DNA of 48,831 bases, from NCBI GenBank assembly GCA_017445025.1, contig JAFSVJ010000017.1:1-48831 (forward strand), read 5' to 3'. Both the position numbers and the translations under genes were made by a program. Numbering within the stretch: position 1 is the first letter of the stretch; each line of letters opens with the position of its first letter. The notes beneath the pieces were generated by a model that saw only the letters and a program-made list of their open reading frames with translations, was not told the DNA's origin and made no database searches. This DNA comes from Abditibacteriota bacterium. GTDB lineage: Bacteria > Armatimonadota > UBA5829. Positions 17,605 through 26,265 of this stretch are shown one piece after another.

Positions 17605-18588
17605 TTAAATTTTATAATGGTCGCATACAACCAATACATTAAATTTATCTAAGAATTTTCCTTTAATGTTTTCGTTTTTTAATATTGCCGCATCATGATC
17701 GGTTATTATCATATCACATTTGATTTTTGGACTTCCGCAAATGTTAACAACTTTAATAATAAGTGGATTATTGCCTGCATATTTGTGAGTTTTTCCTTCA
17801 TTAATGTTTTCACAATATGCTACAATACCTCTATCCGGTAGAGAATCAATATCAAAATTAGCTCCACACCAAACCACATCACCATTAGATAATCTAATTT
17901 TGGGACTCATAGATCTTGTTAATGATAATCCTGTCACATCAAATATAACACTTGTATATGGTGCTCCGTTAGAAGCTTGTGCATAAGGGAAGCTTTCTTC
18001 TATTGTAATCTCTCTTTTTGGCAATTCAACCGGAAAATCATTTTGTGTTGCTATAGTAATAGGAACAGATACTTTGACATCAACTTTAGGTTGTTGTATA
18101 TCTTTTGGTTTTATGTTTTGAATAGTGTCATAATCTTTGTCTAACTTTTTTTGAAGTATTTGTCCGCTGACAGAATTGGAACTGAACATTGAACAAACAG
18201 CGGTCACTTCTACAACTTCACTACCGTTTCTTTCAACTTTTTTGTCGGAAATGATTTGTAAACCGGTCACGTGACCTGATACACGACCTGTCATTAGTTG
18301 GTCCACTTCATCAAAATCTCCACCGGTTGTGACAGAGTCAAATGAGATGCCATGGATTAATTGACCCAAATTTCGGACTGCATCTAATTCGGCATAAGCT
18401 TTTGCTTTGAGATATGCTTTTCCTCTGTTAGGTTCTTTTTCAGGAAGCTGAATTGCACCATAACCTTTTATGGTGTAAAGTCCTGTTGTCCAGTTTATGG
18501 AACCCCGATCTCCTAAGTTTTGAATACTATCAGCAAACAATACACTTGTGAGTAAAAGAATGCTAATAATATATAAAAATATTTTCAT
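17605..18588 (-). CDS. Secreted LPP20/FlgT_N-like protein
   Basis: 327 residues with signal peptide MKIFLYIISILLLTSVLFA. The N-terminal domain (20-150) matches the LPP20-type pattern: SINWTTGLYTIKGYGAIQLP, then KAYLKAKAYAELDAVRNLGQ, and SGHVTGLQIISDKKVERNG ending in VVEVTAVCSM. A beta-rich domain follows (YTSVIFDVTGLSLTRSMSPK, LSNGDVVWCG, RGIVAYCE). ATG 18588 has AAAGGAGAAAATA. The FlgT-like gene begins 22 bp later, so two related domains are encoded side by side. Such proteins are surface or periplasmic; the function is unknown. Confidence 0.65.
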   Translation of the reverse strand: MKIFLYIISILLLTSVLFADSIQNLGDRGSINWTTGLYTIKGYGAIQLPEKEPNRGKAYLKAKAYAELDAVRNLGQLIHGISFDSVTTGGDFDEVDQLMTGRVSGHVTGLQIISDKKVERNGSEVVEVTAVCSMFSSNSVSGQILQKKLDKDYDTIQNIKPKDIQQPKVDVKVSVPITIATQNDFPVELPKREITIEESFPYAQASNGAPYTSVIFDVTGLSLTRSMSPKIRLSNGDVVWCGANFDIDSLPDRGIVAYCENINEGKTHKYAGNNPLIIKVVNICGSPKIKCDMIITDHDAAILKNENIKGKFLDKFNVLVVCDHYKI

Positions 18589-18686
18589 TATTTTCTCCTT
18601 TTACATATTTCTATGCATTAATATTTTTAGTTATTTGGCAAATTTACCTTGTTTTGTTTATAATTATTATATTTTTACTACTTTTT

Positions 18687-18839
18687 TTATGTTTTATAAA
18701 ACTCCTCTATAGTATAATTAAATATATTCTGTTTCTTTTGAATAGTAATTATATTTGAACCTAATAAAGTAAAAACAGTTGAAAATATGATGCAAGAATT
18801 GTAAATATTAATTATATTTTCTTTATTCTTATTTTTCAT
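18687..18839 (-). CDS. Small (50 aa) possible membrane protein
   Basis: Short frame MKNKNKENIINIYNSCIIFS continuing TVFTLLGSNIITIQ and ending EEFYKT. It has a polar start, a hydrophobic middle (about 16-32) that could span the membrane, and a polar tail. The ATG at 18839 is preceded by GGGAGATAATATTAT, and a TATAAT (18915-18910) lies upstream in a region that resembles the upstream region of another small membrane protein at 41886. No family recognised; could be non-coding. Confidence 0.45.
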   Translation of the reverse strand: MKNKNKENIINIYNSCIIFSTVFTLLGSNIITIQKKQNIFNYTIEEFYKT

Positions 18840-19104
18840 ATAATATTATCTCCCGTTATACGATTTGTTAGGTCGACAAAAGGTGAAAAATGCCCACATA
18901 ACCATTATTATTATACACCGTTTTTTTTTTCAAGTTTTAAGGCATATTTGGTGGAAAATTATAAAAAATCGCAGGTTGGGGCATTTAAAGAGCAAAAATA
19001 GATAATTTAAAATCAATATCGTGGTGCTACACACCTAACTGGTAGATGGGATTTCTAAATTATGCATTTTAAATTTGCAACGCAAATTAAATTTTCTTAT
19101 TTGT
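18840..19104. other. Intergenic region with poly-T promoter-like block
   Basis: 18901-18960 (ATTATACACCG, T10, CAAGTTTTAA, then GCATATTTGGTGG) closely resembles 42090-42150, where the T-run is 14. On minus this gives TATAAT at 18915-18910 with a 12-bp gap to TTGAAA, too short for a normal promoter. 19021-19050 holds a degenerate GTGGTGC hairpin. No other gene seen. Confidence 0.5.
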
Positions 19105-19500
19105 CTTGAGTATAAAAATCCCAAAGAACCGAAAAGATCAATTTTTCGCAAGCATTTACGAAGCGACTATAATAAGATTTTTATGTTAAGCAAATAAAAA
19201 GGCGTAAGCCGTCCATAAGCCCCAATTTCAAAAGAAATGGGGCTTTTTTATTTATAAAAAGTTCCATTTATAAAGAAATTGGGAGCCTAGGCAATTATGC
19301 GTCTACTAAAATGTCTGTCGTTAGGGAGCGAAGACCTTTTCGTAATAAAAAATTAGTGATTTTCGGTGATTTGGGGAATTTACAAAATGCGTTTTTCCGC
19401 AGGAAAATATAAGAATAAATAATTGTTGTTTCGTAGGAAAATCTATATATTTAGAAATTTTCGAGGGATTTGAGATTTTATGCTCGCTTTAACTTTGTGA
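19105..19500 (+). repeat. Terminal-inverted-repeat element, copy B
   Basis: Left end CTTGAGTATAAAAATCCCAA at 19105; then AGAACCGAAAAGATC, the GGCGTAAGCC stretch, a terminator-like hairpin (AAGCCCCAATTTC / GAAATGGGGCTT, 19217-19244, plus T-run), GGAGCGAAGACCTTTTCG and TTAGTGATTTTCGG. The inverse end is degenerate (GATTTGGGGAATTT), with a further similar end and AACTTTGTGATTT at 19491. It is inverted relative to copy A. Confidence 0.7.
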
Positions 19501-19555
19501 TTTCTGATTTTAAATTGACTTTGGGATGGAATCACTTATTAGACTTTTATAAAAA

Positions 19556-19577
19556 AAACGCTCCTTTTGGAGCGTTT
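19556..19577 (-). terminator. Rho-independent terminator of the glycosidase-like gene
   Basis: Perfect stem AAACGCTCC / GGAGCGTTT with loop TTTT, A-run and T-run on either side. Confidence 0.9.
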
Positions 19578-19593
19578 TTTTAGTTAAAATTTC

Positions 19594-22428
19594 CTAATAC
19601 TCTATTATTACGCATTCGTAGGGTTTTAAGAAAAAGGTCACATTATCCCCTTCTCTTGTGTATGAATAAGAATATTCTTTGAAGAAAGGTCTTATTTCCT
19701 CATTAATTTTGAAGGTGTCTTTTTGGGCTGTTGGCTCCGGATTGACTATTATGGCATAATTCTTATTTCCTACTTTCCAGGCGTTGGATTGGACTATATT
19801 ATTTCTACCCAAGGGTCCTATGGATATACCTTTAAATAGGATTTGTGCGAATTGGGTAATCTCTCTGTTTAGAGTTTTGAAATAGTCCCACTGCTTTTTA
19901 TATTGATAAATACAAAAAGAGTTATAGGGGGTGTTTTTGTCTTCTTCCCCTGAGACGAAGGCATACCAACAGAGGCCTGTGGCACCACAAACTATATAAT
20001 AATAGGCTTGGCATCTCATTTGCTCACAGGTAGGCATTATTTGGTTGCCGTAATGTTTCCAACCAAATGCTTGGGGGACCCCCCATAAAGGTTTACCTGT
20101 CTTTTCTTTAAAATCTTTTATCCAAGACATATCTTTAAGTGAGGGGTTGGGATTTTTCCTTATAAAAATATAGGGGTCCGGCATGAGAACATCGTAGGCA
20201 TCTGCCACTTCTGAATTGACTACTGCGGCACCGCAAGGTCTGTATGGATCCATTTCTTTCAATATATTATACATTTCTATACTGTGGGCGACTTTTTCTT
20301 CACTTAAAGGTTCGTCTATTGTATAGTGAAATATACCATTTTTATTCCTGTTATATGCGTCGATGAACTGTTGCAATGTGCCTCTGTCTCGACAGTCGCC
20401 GATTTCAACAACAATATTTATACCGGCGTCCTTATATCTGTCTGCTACACTAAGGTCGTCCATCATGGTGTGACCTAAGGTGAAGCCTCTTTCCTTTATT
20501 TCTTTAAGGGTTTGGCTTTCGATTATTTCCGGAGTTTTTGGGTTTCTCATGGCGTTAACCAAGGCGACCATCATTCCGCTTGTGTGATATAACATAATAG
20601 GAAAAATAGGCTTTCCGTTTTCGTAGCAGATGTTTCTTTCGTCAAAGGTTATTTCCACATCCTTTGGTGGAAGGATTTTAAAGAATTTGTCTATATTACC
20701 TATAACTTTTCCCTTACTGTCAGAAATCTTTATATTATAGGAATAATTACCCACAGGGAGATTTTCCAAATTATATGTAATTAAGGAAGGAGTCTTGGGG
20801 GTTAGATTGTATTTATTTGTATATATTTCTTTGTCACTTTTCAAAGAGAAGAGAGCGGTCAGCGGTTCTGTGGCTGTGAGATTTATTCTTAAATTCTTGT
20901 TTGGATCTTTGGACATTACTTGATCTCTATATTTCGGATAGATTATATCCATGGAATAAAGGTCATTTATTCTCACCTTGTAAATGGGGGTGAAGCCTAC
21001 ACATGTATCACCATTAAAAGCCACTGCCATTATTTCGTTTTCGCCCACTTTCTTGAAGTTGATAGGACAGACGCCTTCCTTTCCGGTAAAAGTTTCGTTG
21101 GTGGTCAGGTTTACCACCCGGAAAGTATAGGGGTGACTGAGTGTTATTTTGTTTTCTCCGAAATTGTAGGTTTCTTTTATGTTTAAAGTCAAGTCTTTGA
21201 CAGGGTGTATTTGGAGAGGTGTTGTTAATGTCACCGATTGCCAAAAGGTTGTGTTTGTCAAATCTTCCGCCGGAAGGGATGCTATGGCAGAAAGATTATT
21301 GGATTGGCTATGGATAAGGTTGATTTTTATGTTTTGGTCATCTGACCTTATGTCAAGAGATTGGAGTGGAATGCGGAAGGTGGCAGTTTGAGTGTTTCCT
21401 TCTGTTTTTATTTCACTTTCCCAATAAGTGTCATAGTTTTTATTTCCGTTTTTGGCATCATAGCGAGTGTATTTGTTAAGGGCAAACCTGTAAATATCTC
21501 CCTTATATTCTATTAATACCTCTATACTGTCGTCTTTATAAACTTCGCTGTCTCTTGTGGTTCTTTCGGCAACTGTCTCTTTGTCAATGTTCTCCCATAT
21601 AAAATCTACATTTATAAAATTCTTATCATAATTAAAGGAGTATTTGGTTTTGTTACTCCTTTCGCCGAGAATGGGTTGAAGTTCACCATCTATTTTTTGG
21701 TTTATTTCTAAGAACATCGGATTAAGGGGTTTTTTGTTTCCGTTCTTTTTGGATTTGGCAAAATTAATGGCGTTTTTAACAAATTCGCCTCTTGGAAAAT
21801 CCATTTCTTTGTAAGGAGTGCCAATGATTAATAAACCTTTGCCTATTTCTGTATAAACTACCACAGGACGTCCTTTTAAATCCATATATAAGGGCTTAAA
21901 CTCAGGGGAAAGGCTTGACACCACACTCCAACCGATTTTTGGGGCTTTTGTGTTTTTTAGAATAGGGTGGTGGATAGGGTATTCTATGGCAAGGTCTAGG
22001 GCGTCGTTTCCTTCATGGATATCTGAAATCTCACCGGCTTTGAATTCCAAACCAAAGGTTTGAGGAAGGAAATCCAAAACCGATCTATAGCTGGCATCAC
22101 TTATAATAAGGACACCGCCGTATTCAACATATTTTTTGAAATTATACTTTGATAAATCTTGGGTGTTTTCACCGTTTCCGACAGTGGACAGAAGAATACA
22201 GTCCACATTGAAATCTAACCTGTCAAGACTTGTGTTTTCGTATTCTTCACAGGTTAAGCCGGAAGCGATGAAACTTTCTTTGTAGGCATTTTTATACTTA
22301 TAGTTTCCGTTTTGGAAGGAAGAGTAAATTACGCTTACGGATTGGGAATAGGACGTGTTGGTGGCAGTGAAAGTTATTATTAAAATTGCTATAAGAATTA
22401 ATGAAATGGTAAAAATAAGTTTTTTCAT
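19594..22428 (-). CDS. Large secreted multidomain glycoside-hydrolase-like protein
   Basis: 944 residues. The ATG at 22428 has AAAGGA eight bases upstream and is preferred over an earlier in-frame start. The signal peptide (MKKLIFTISLILIAILIITF) is followed by a glutamine-amidotransferase-like/ThuA-like domain (about 30-230: VDCILLSTVGNG, YVEYGGVLIISDASY, GKGLLIIGTPYKEM). A CBM9-like beta-sandwich follows (about 233-405: YKDDSIEVLIEYKG, YWESEIKT), then Ig-like segments (420-590) and a TIM-barrel domain (595-845) with GKPIFPIMLYHTSG and HYTIDEPLSEEKV (D705, E706). The C-terminal beta-domain ends YECVIIEY, as in many glycosidases. I infer extracellular polysaccharide binding or cleavage; the exact GH family was not identified. 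Confidence 0.65.
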   Translation of the reverse strand: MKKLIFTISLILIAILIITFTATNTSYSQSVSVIYSSFQNGNYKYKNAYKESFIASGLTCEEYENTSLDRLDFNVDCILLSTVGNGENTQDLSKYNFKKYVEYGGVLIISDASYRSVLDFLPQTFGLEFKAGEISDIHEGNDALDLAIEYPIHHPILKNTKAPKIGWSVVSSLSPEFKPLYMDLKGRPVVVYTEIGKGLLIIGTPYKEMDFPRGEFVKNAINFAKSKKNGNKKPLNPMFLEINQKIDGELQPILGERSNKTKYSFNYDKNFINVDFIWENIDKETVAERTTRDSEVYKDDSIEVLIEYKGDIYRFALNKYTRYDAKNGNKNYDTYWESEIKTEGNTQTATFRIPLQSLDIRSDDQNIKINLIHSQSNNLSAIASLPAEDLTNTTFWQSVTLTTPLQIHPVKDLTLNIKETYNFGENKITLSHPYTFRVVNLTTNETFTGKEGVCPINFKKVGENEIMAVAFNGDTCVGFTPIYKVRINDLYSMDIIYPKYRDQVMSKDPNKNLRINLTATEPLTALFSLKSDKEIYTNKYNLTPKTPSLITYNLENLPVGNYSYNIKISDSKGKVIGNIDKFFKILPPKDVEITFDERNICYENGKPIFPIMLYHTSGMMVALVNAMRNPKTPEIIESQTLKEIKERGFTLGHTMMDDLSVADRYKDAGINIVVEIGDCRDRGTLQQFIDAYNRNKNGIFHYTIDEPLSEEKVAHSIEMYNILKEMDPYRPCGAAVVNSEVADAYDVLMPDPYIFIRKNPNPSLKDMSWIKDFKEKTGKPLWGVPQAFGWKHYGNQIMPTCEQMRCQAYYYIVCGATGLCWYAFVSGEEDKNTPYNSFCIYQYKKQWDYFKTLNREITQFAQILFKGISIGPLGRNNIVQSNAWKVGNKNYAIIVNPEPTAQKDTFKINEEIRPFFKEYSYSYTREGDNVTFFLKPYECVIIEY

Positions 22429-22494
22429 GGCGTTAGTCCTTTTACATTTATATAATAACATATATTAGGTGAATATGTAAATATAGATAAAAAA

Positions 22495-22513
22495 GGGGAG
22501 ATTTTCTCTCCCC
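22495..22513 (-). terminator. Terminator downstream of the prepilin-like gene
   Basis: Stem GGGGAGA / TCTCCCC with a 5-nt loop; on minus it is followed by TTTTTT. Confidence 0.85.
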
Positions 22514-22528
22514 ATTTGTTTGATTTGA

Positions 22529-23344
22529 TTAATCTAATTGTGGAGTGTATGTACCTTGCCAAATGTTATAATATGTGTATGTGTCATCGCTTGCGTTTGG
22601 CAAAATATCATCTATACCGAATTGCAAACCGGCAGAAGCTGGATTAACACCGAAATTACGGAAAGTGCAAGATCCGGTTTTAGCAAATTTAGCATGACCG
22701 TCAGCATATACTATGTTTTGACCGCCATTGTGAACTTCATTTCCTTGCCATTTCGGAAGCATACCTACTCCCCAAAATTGATTATTGCCCAAAGGAGCAG
22801 GGAAAATAAAAATGGTGCAAGGATATTGAGTGTAATCATCCCAATTTCTTGTGTGATTAGCTTCCCAAGCAAACATTAATGAAGAAGGTTGCCCTATCTG
22901 TGATAATGTTCTTCCGTCACTGTATAATACACCGTTAAAGTTGTAAGAAGACCCATTGATGTTGACTCCGTTAAGGGTGTAATATGAACGCACAAGTAAA
23001 TCCTTTTGCTTTGCAGAGGGACATACAAAAATGCTTCCGTTTTTGATATAGGGATAAAGTTTGTATGTAGGGGCGTCTAAAGCGTGGACATCATCCCCAA
23101 AAGCCGCATAATCCAAATAACCGTAAGGTCTTATGTTATAGGCGGCAGGGTAGGTTTCGTCATAATCATCAACGTAAAGTTGAAGACCTGTTCCTATTTG
23201 TTTTAAATTGGACAAACAAGAAGTCTGTCTTGCCTTTTCTCTTGCTTGAGCGAAAACGGGGAATAGAATTGCTGCAAGAATGGCAATGATTGCAATCACT
23301 ACCAACAACTCTATTAAGGTAAATCCTTTTTTGATTGTGATCAT
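22529..23344 (-). CDS. DUF1559-type prepilin-like protein with H-x9-DG tail motif
   Basis: 271 residues. The type IV prepilin leader ITIKKG is cut before [19 protein letters not shown]; the helix continues [20 protein letters not shown] and [19 protein letters not shown]. The C-terminal part has [16 protein letters not shown], the H-x9-DG motif seen in the large prepilin families of planctomycetes and Armatimonadota. It is probably exported and assembled or displayed by a pilus/type II-like system encoded elsewhere. ATG 23344 has GGAGGAT. A GntR regulator is encoded divergently, and another gene of the same family begins at 48475. Confidence 0.9.
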   Translation of the reverse strand: MITIKKGFTLIELLVVIAIIAILAAILFPVFAQAREKARQTSCLSNLKQIGTGLQLYVDDYDETYPAAYNIRPYGYLDYAAFGDDVHALDAPTYKLYPYIKNGSIFVCPSAKQKDLLVRSYYTLNGVNINGSSYNFNGVLYSDGRTLSQIGQPSSLMFAWEANHTRNWDDYTQYPCTIFIFPAPLGNNQFWGVGMLPKWQGNEVHNGGQNIVYADGHAKFAKTGSCTFRNFGVNPASAGLQFGIDDILPNASDDTYTYYNIWQGTYTPQLD

Positions 23345-23384
23345 CTTAATGATCCTCCTTGATTTGAATGTTCAGGAAATTAGT

Positions 23385-23396
23385 TATAACCAGTTT
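23385..23396. promoter_or_regulatory. Candidate GntR operator, prepilin side
   Basis: TATAACCAGTTT, identical over 12 bp to 23506-23517. It lies in the prepilin 5' leader, downstream of its -10, inside a longer inverted repeat TTAGTTATA / TATAACTAA (minus). A related GGTTATGACT occurs at the same relative place before the prepilin at 48475. Confidence 0.5.
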
Positions 23397-23433
23397 GATA
23401 AGTAATATATAACTAAATTTTTCCATCACTTAT

Positions 23434-23463
23434 ATTATATCATATTGACAACTAAAAAGTCAA
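23434..23463 (-). promoter_or_regulatory. Promoter of the prepilin-like gene
   Basis: On minus: TTGACT (23463-23458), an 18-bp spacer and TATAAT (23439-23434), followed by ATAAGTG, which is also found after the -10 of the 48475 prepilin. Confidence 0.7.
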
Positions 23464-23505
23464 GCCCTTATCGGCACAAAAATTAAAATTTTAAAAGATT
23501 TTAGA

Positions 23506-23517
23506 TATAACCAGTTT
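23506..23517. promoter_or_regulatory. Candidate GntR operator, gntR side
   Basis: TATAACCAGTTT placed directly before the -35 (23522) of the gntR promoter; exact repeat of 23385-23396. Confidence 0.5.
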
Positions 23518-23521
23518 TTGT

Positions 23522-23550
23522 TTGCTTTTTTTTGCAAAAAATGGTATAAT
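23522..23550 (+). promoter_or_regulatory. Promoter of the GntR-family gene
   Basis: TTGCTT (23522-23527), a 17-bp spacer and TATAAT (23545-23550); RBS GGAGGG follows at 23557. Confidence 0.65.
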
Positions 23551-23568
23551 ATAATTGGAGGGATAATT

Positions 23569-24633
23569 ATGACCAAGCAAGAAAAAGTAATTAATTTTAT
23601 TAAAAAACAAATAGAAGAAGGAAAATATAAACCCGGAAAGCGAATTCTTTCCGAAGAGGATTTGGCATATTACTTAAAGGTTTCCCGAATAACTGTTCGA
23701 GGTGCTCTTAATGTTCTTGAAAAGGAAAATATTGTAGAAAGGCTACCTCGTAGCGGAACTTATGTTAAGGGCAATTCCAGAAAACATATTATAATTTCTA
23801 CCAACGAGATTTTTCTTTTAAGTGAGATTAGCAGTTTTCAAAAGCAGATAATTAATTTGCTTAACATTAAAATTGAAGAGAATGGTTTTATACCTTTTTT
23901 ACACATGGAAAAGAGTAAAAAGAAGGATAGGTATGGGTTTACGGAAGATATAGATATTTCAAATACTCTTCATGTTCCCTTAGAAGAAATTGCCGGGCTT
24001 ATATCTCTCAACGGAAACCAAGATGCCTATAACAGTTTCAAAGAAAATAATATTCCCATTATTCTTATATCTGATACTTATGGGAATAAATATCCTACAA
24101 TTATTCACGATAATGAGTTTTATTATTCTACAATTAATAATCTCATTACCAAAAATAATTTTAAGGATGTGGTTTTTCTTAGATATGAAGTGCACGATTT
24201 TATTATAGAGTTGGAATCTTTAATTCATTATGCCATGAATAATTATTATAAAAATAATTACTATTTGATAGATATTCCAATTTCCATAAAAAAGAGTGAT
24301 ATTATAAATAAAATAGATACAGAACTTAAGAAAATTAAAAAGGCTCCGGATTGTGTGGTATTTTTGGACAATACTCTTTATATTAACACTCTTCCTTTGT
24401 TAAGCAAATATAGCAAAATATTTGAGAAAACCAAGATAATTACACAGTCAAACAATGATGAGGTATATCCTGCCGGTTACAAAATTTGTAGGCTTGCATA
24501 TAAGCCGGAAGATTTTGTGGAGAAAGGAAGCGAAGTTTTATTTAAACTCATAAAAGGTGTTTATCCTATTCAAGTTTCTCATAATATTAGGTGTGAAATA
24601 ATAGATGAAGAAGCACTTTTAGGTGATTTGTAA
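23569..24633 (+). CDS. GntR-family transcriptional regulator with LacI-like sensor domain
   Basis: 354 residues from the ATG at 23569, which follows GGAGGGATAATT; a longer frame from 23518 overlaps the promoter and is rejected. The winged helix is at 1-70: INFIKKQIEEGKYKPGKRIL, SEEDLAYYLKVSRITVRGAL, NVLEKENIVERLPRSGTYV. The remaining 280 residues resemble a periplasmic-binding-protein sensor (EIAGLISLNGNQDAYNSFKE, IPIILISDTYGNKYPTI), as in AraR-type GntR proteins that respond to sugars. It is divergent from a prepilin-like gene, and both promoters carry the same 12-bp motif, so it probably represses itself and that gene. The inducer is unknown. Confidence 0.85.
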   Translation: MTKQEKVINFIKKQIEEGKYKPGKRILSEEDLAYYLKVSRITVRGALNVLEKENIVERLPRSGTYVKGNSRKHIIISTNEIFLLSEISSFQKQIINLLNIKIEENGFIPFLHMEKSKKKDRYGFTEDIDISNTLHVPLEEIAGLISLNGNQDAYNSFKENNIPIILISDTYGNKYPTIIHDNEFYYSTINNLITKNNFKDVVFLRYEVHDFIIELESLIHYAMNNYYKNNYYLIDIPISIKKSDIINKIDTELKKIKKAPDCVVFLDNTLYINTLPLLSKYSKIFEKTKIITQSNNDEVYPAGYKICRLAYKPEDFVEKGSEVLFKLIKGVYPIQVSHNIRCEIIDEEALLGDL

Positions 24634-24656
24634 TTTTAAATTATTTATGTTATAAT
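24628..24656 (+). promoter_or_regulatory. Promoter of purC
   Basis: TTGTAA (24628-24633, overlapping the gntR stop), a 17-bp spacer and TATAAT (24651-24656). A second TATAAT is at 24664. Confidence 0.55.
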
Positions 24657-24689
24657 AATAGTGTATAATAATATATTTTGGAGATTAGA

Positions 24690-25622
24690 ATGGTTGTAAC
24701 TCAATTTGAAATTGAAGGATTAAAAAAACACGGGTCAGGAAAAGTTAGAGAAATTTATGATCTTGGGGACAGTCTTTTGATGGTTGCCACAGACAGATTA
24801 AGTGCTTTTGATGTTATTTTACCCGACGGAATTGAAAATAAAGGAAAGGTCTTAACCCAAATCAGCCTTTTCTGGTTTGATATGGCTAAAGATATTATCA
24901 AAAATCATGTTATAACAGCTGATATAGAGGAAATACTTAAAAAGATAGGTGAGGTAGGATGTCCCAATCCTGAAGCTTACAGAGAGATTCTTGACGGTAG
25001 AAGCATTATTACAGTTAAAGCCAATCCGGTGCCTATTGAATGTATTGTCCGAGGTTATTTGACAGGATCTGCCATGAAGGAATATAAGAAACTTGAAAAG
25101 GAAACAGAGGGTGATTTTGTAAATCTTTTTGGAATTAAACTTCCAAAGGGTATGAAAGAAGCTCAAATTATGCCTACTCCTGCTTTTACTCCTTCCACAA
25201 AGGCAGATGAAGGTCATGATATGAATATAAGTGCTGCACAAGCAAATGAAATAGTAGGAGATGAGATAGGTAATAAGTTAGCCTCTTATTCTGTTAAAAT
25301 ATATGAAATGGCTCGTGATTATGCTGCAAAGAGAGGAATTATCATTTGCGATACTAAATTTGAGTTTGGTATGTATAACGGAGAACTTATAATAATTGAC
25401 GAAGCCTTAACCCCTGACAGCTCCAGGTTTTGGCCGGCCGATACCTATGAAGCCGGAAAGGTTCAGCCAAGTTTTGACAAACAATATGTAAGGGACTTTT
25501 TGGAAACTCTTGACTGGAATAAGGAATATCCCGGTCCGAAACTTCCCGAAGAAGTTATTAATGTCACAGTTGATAAATACACCTCTTGCTATAAAATGCT
25601 TACCGGAAAAAATTTAAACTAA
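24690..25622 (+). CDS. purC: Phosphoribosylaminoimidazole-succinocarboxamide synthase
   Basis: 310 residues from the ATG at 24690 (GGAGATTAGA upstream; an in-frame TTG at 24678 lies before the RBS and is rejected). SAICAR synthase joins aspartate to CAIR with ATP in purine synthesis. Recognisable: GSGKVREIYDLGDSLLMVAT, DRLSAFDVILPDGI, ECIVRGYLTGSAMKEY, and DTKFEFGMYNGELIIIDEAL followed by TPDSSRFWP. The length of about 300 is that of the longer, yeast-like class rather than the 240-residue E. coli type. It stands alone among purine genes here. Confidence 0.96.
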   Translation: MVVTQFEIEGLKKHGSGKVREIYDLGDSLLMVATDRLSAFDVILPDGIENKGKVLTQISLFWFDMAKDIIKNHVITADIEEILKKIGEVGCPNPEAYREILDGRSIITVKANPVPIECIVRGYLTGSAMKEYKKLEKETEGDFVNLFGIKLPKGMKEAQIMPTPAFTPSTKADEGHDMNISAAQANEIVGDEIGNKLASYSVKIYEMARDYAAKRGIIICDTKFEFGMYNGELIIIDEALTPDSSRFWPADTYEAGKVQPSFDKQYVRDFLETLDWNKEYPGPKLPEEVINVTVDKYTSCYKMLTGKNLN

Positions 25623-25683
25623 ATATTTGCCGTTTTTTTAAAGGCTATTTTTTGATTTTTATTTTTTGAGTTAGGAGTAAAAT

Positions 25684-26202
25684 ATGGGACTTGTTCATGT
25701 ATATACAGGCGACGGAAAAGGTAAGACTACAGCGTCCTTGGGGCTTATTCTCCGTTCTTTAGGTTGGGGAAGAAAAGTTTGTATGATTCAGTTTATAAAA
25801 GGATACAGTGAAATAGGAGAAGCCTTTTTTGCCAAAGACAATCCTAATTTTACCTTTATTCAAGTGTCTGATTCAAAAATTAGAGATATTAAAGAAGATC
25901 AAGTAAAACAAATGAAAGCTGATGCTGAAAAGTCCTTTGAAATAGCAAAGGAAGAGATTTATTCCGGTAAATATGATTTAATAGTCCTTGATGAGATAAA
26001 CAACGCTATAAATTACGATTTACTGGATATAAATAAAGTTATAGACCTTATTAAAAATAGACCGGAAAACATTGAACTTGTAATGACCGGCAGACATGCC
26101 AAAGATGAAATAATAGAACTTGCGGATTATGTGACTGAAATGAGGCTTGTTAAACATCCATATCAAAAAGGTATTTTTGCCAGGGAAGGGATAGATTATT
26201 AA
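25684..26202 (+). CDS. cobO: Cob(I)alamin / cobyrinate a,c-diamide adenosyltransferase (CobA/CobO/BtuR family)
   Basis: 172 residues. The P-loop HVYTGDGKGKTTASLGL (G9-T16) is followed by KVCMIQFIKG, DLIVLDEINNAI and LVMTGRHAKDEII; the tail TEMRLVKHPYQKGIFAREGI is typical. It transfers the adenosyl group of ATP to cobalt to make adenosylcobalamin or its precursors. ATG 25684 has TTAGGAGT. No other cobalamin genes or B12 riboswitch are nearby, so it more likely serves salvage. Confidence 0.93.
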   Translation: MGLVHVYTGDGKGKTTASLGLILRSLGWGRKVCMIQFIKGYSEIGEAFFAKDNPNFTFIQVSDSKIRDIKEDQVKQMKADAEKSFEIAKEEIYSGKYDLIVLDEINNAINYDLLDINKVIDLIKNRPENIELVMTGRHAKDEIIELADYVTEMRLVKHPYQKGIFAREGIDY

Positions 26203-26224
26203 TTTTTATTTTTATAGTGATTTA

Positions 26225-26233
26225 TGATATAAT
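26225..26233 (+). promoter_or_regulatory. Extended -10 promoter for the GYF gene
   Basis: TGA directly before TATAAT (26228-26233); the -35 is weak. RBS AGGAGATAAC at 26255. Confidence 0.45.
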
Positions 26234-26265
26234 ATAATTAGAAAGATTATTTTTAGGAGATAACA

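Noticed and set aside
15086-18588. Flagellar gene cluster
   Set aside because: FlgT_N/LPP20-like domains are common outside flagella, and no other flagellar gene is present.
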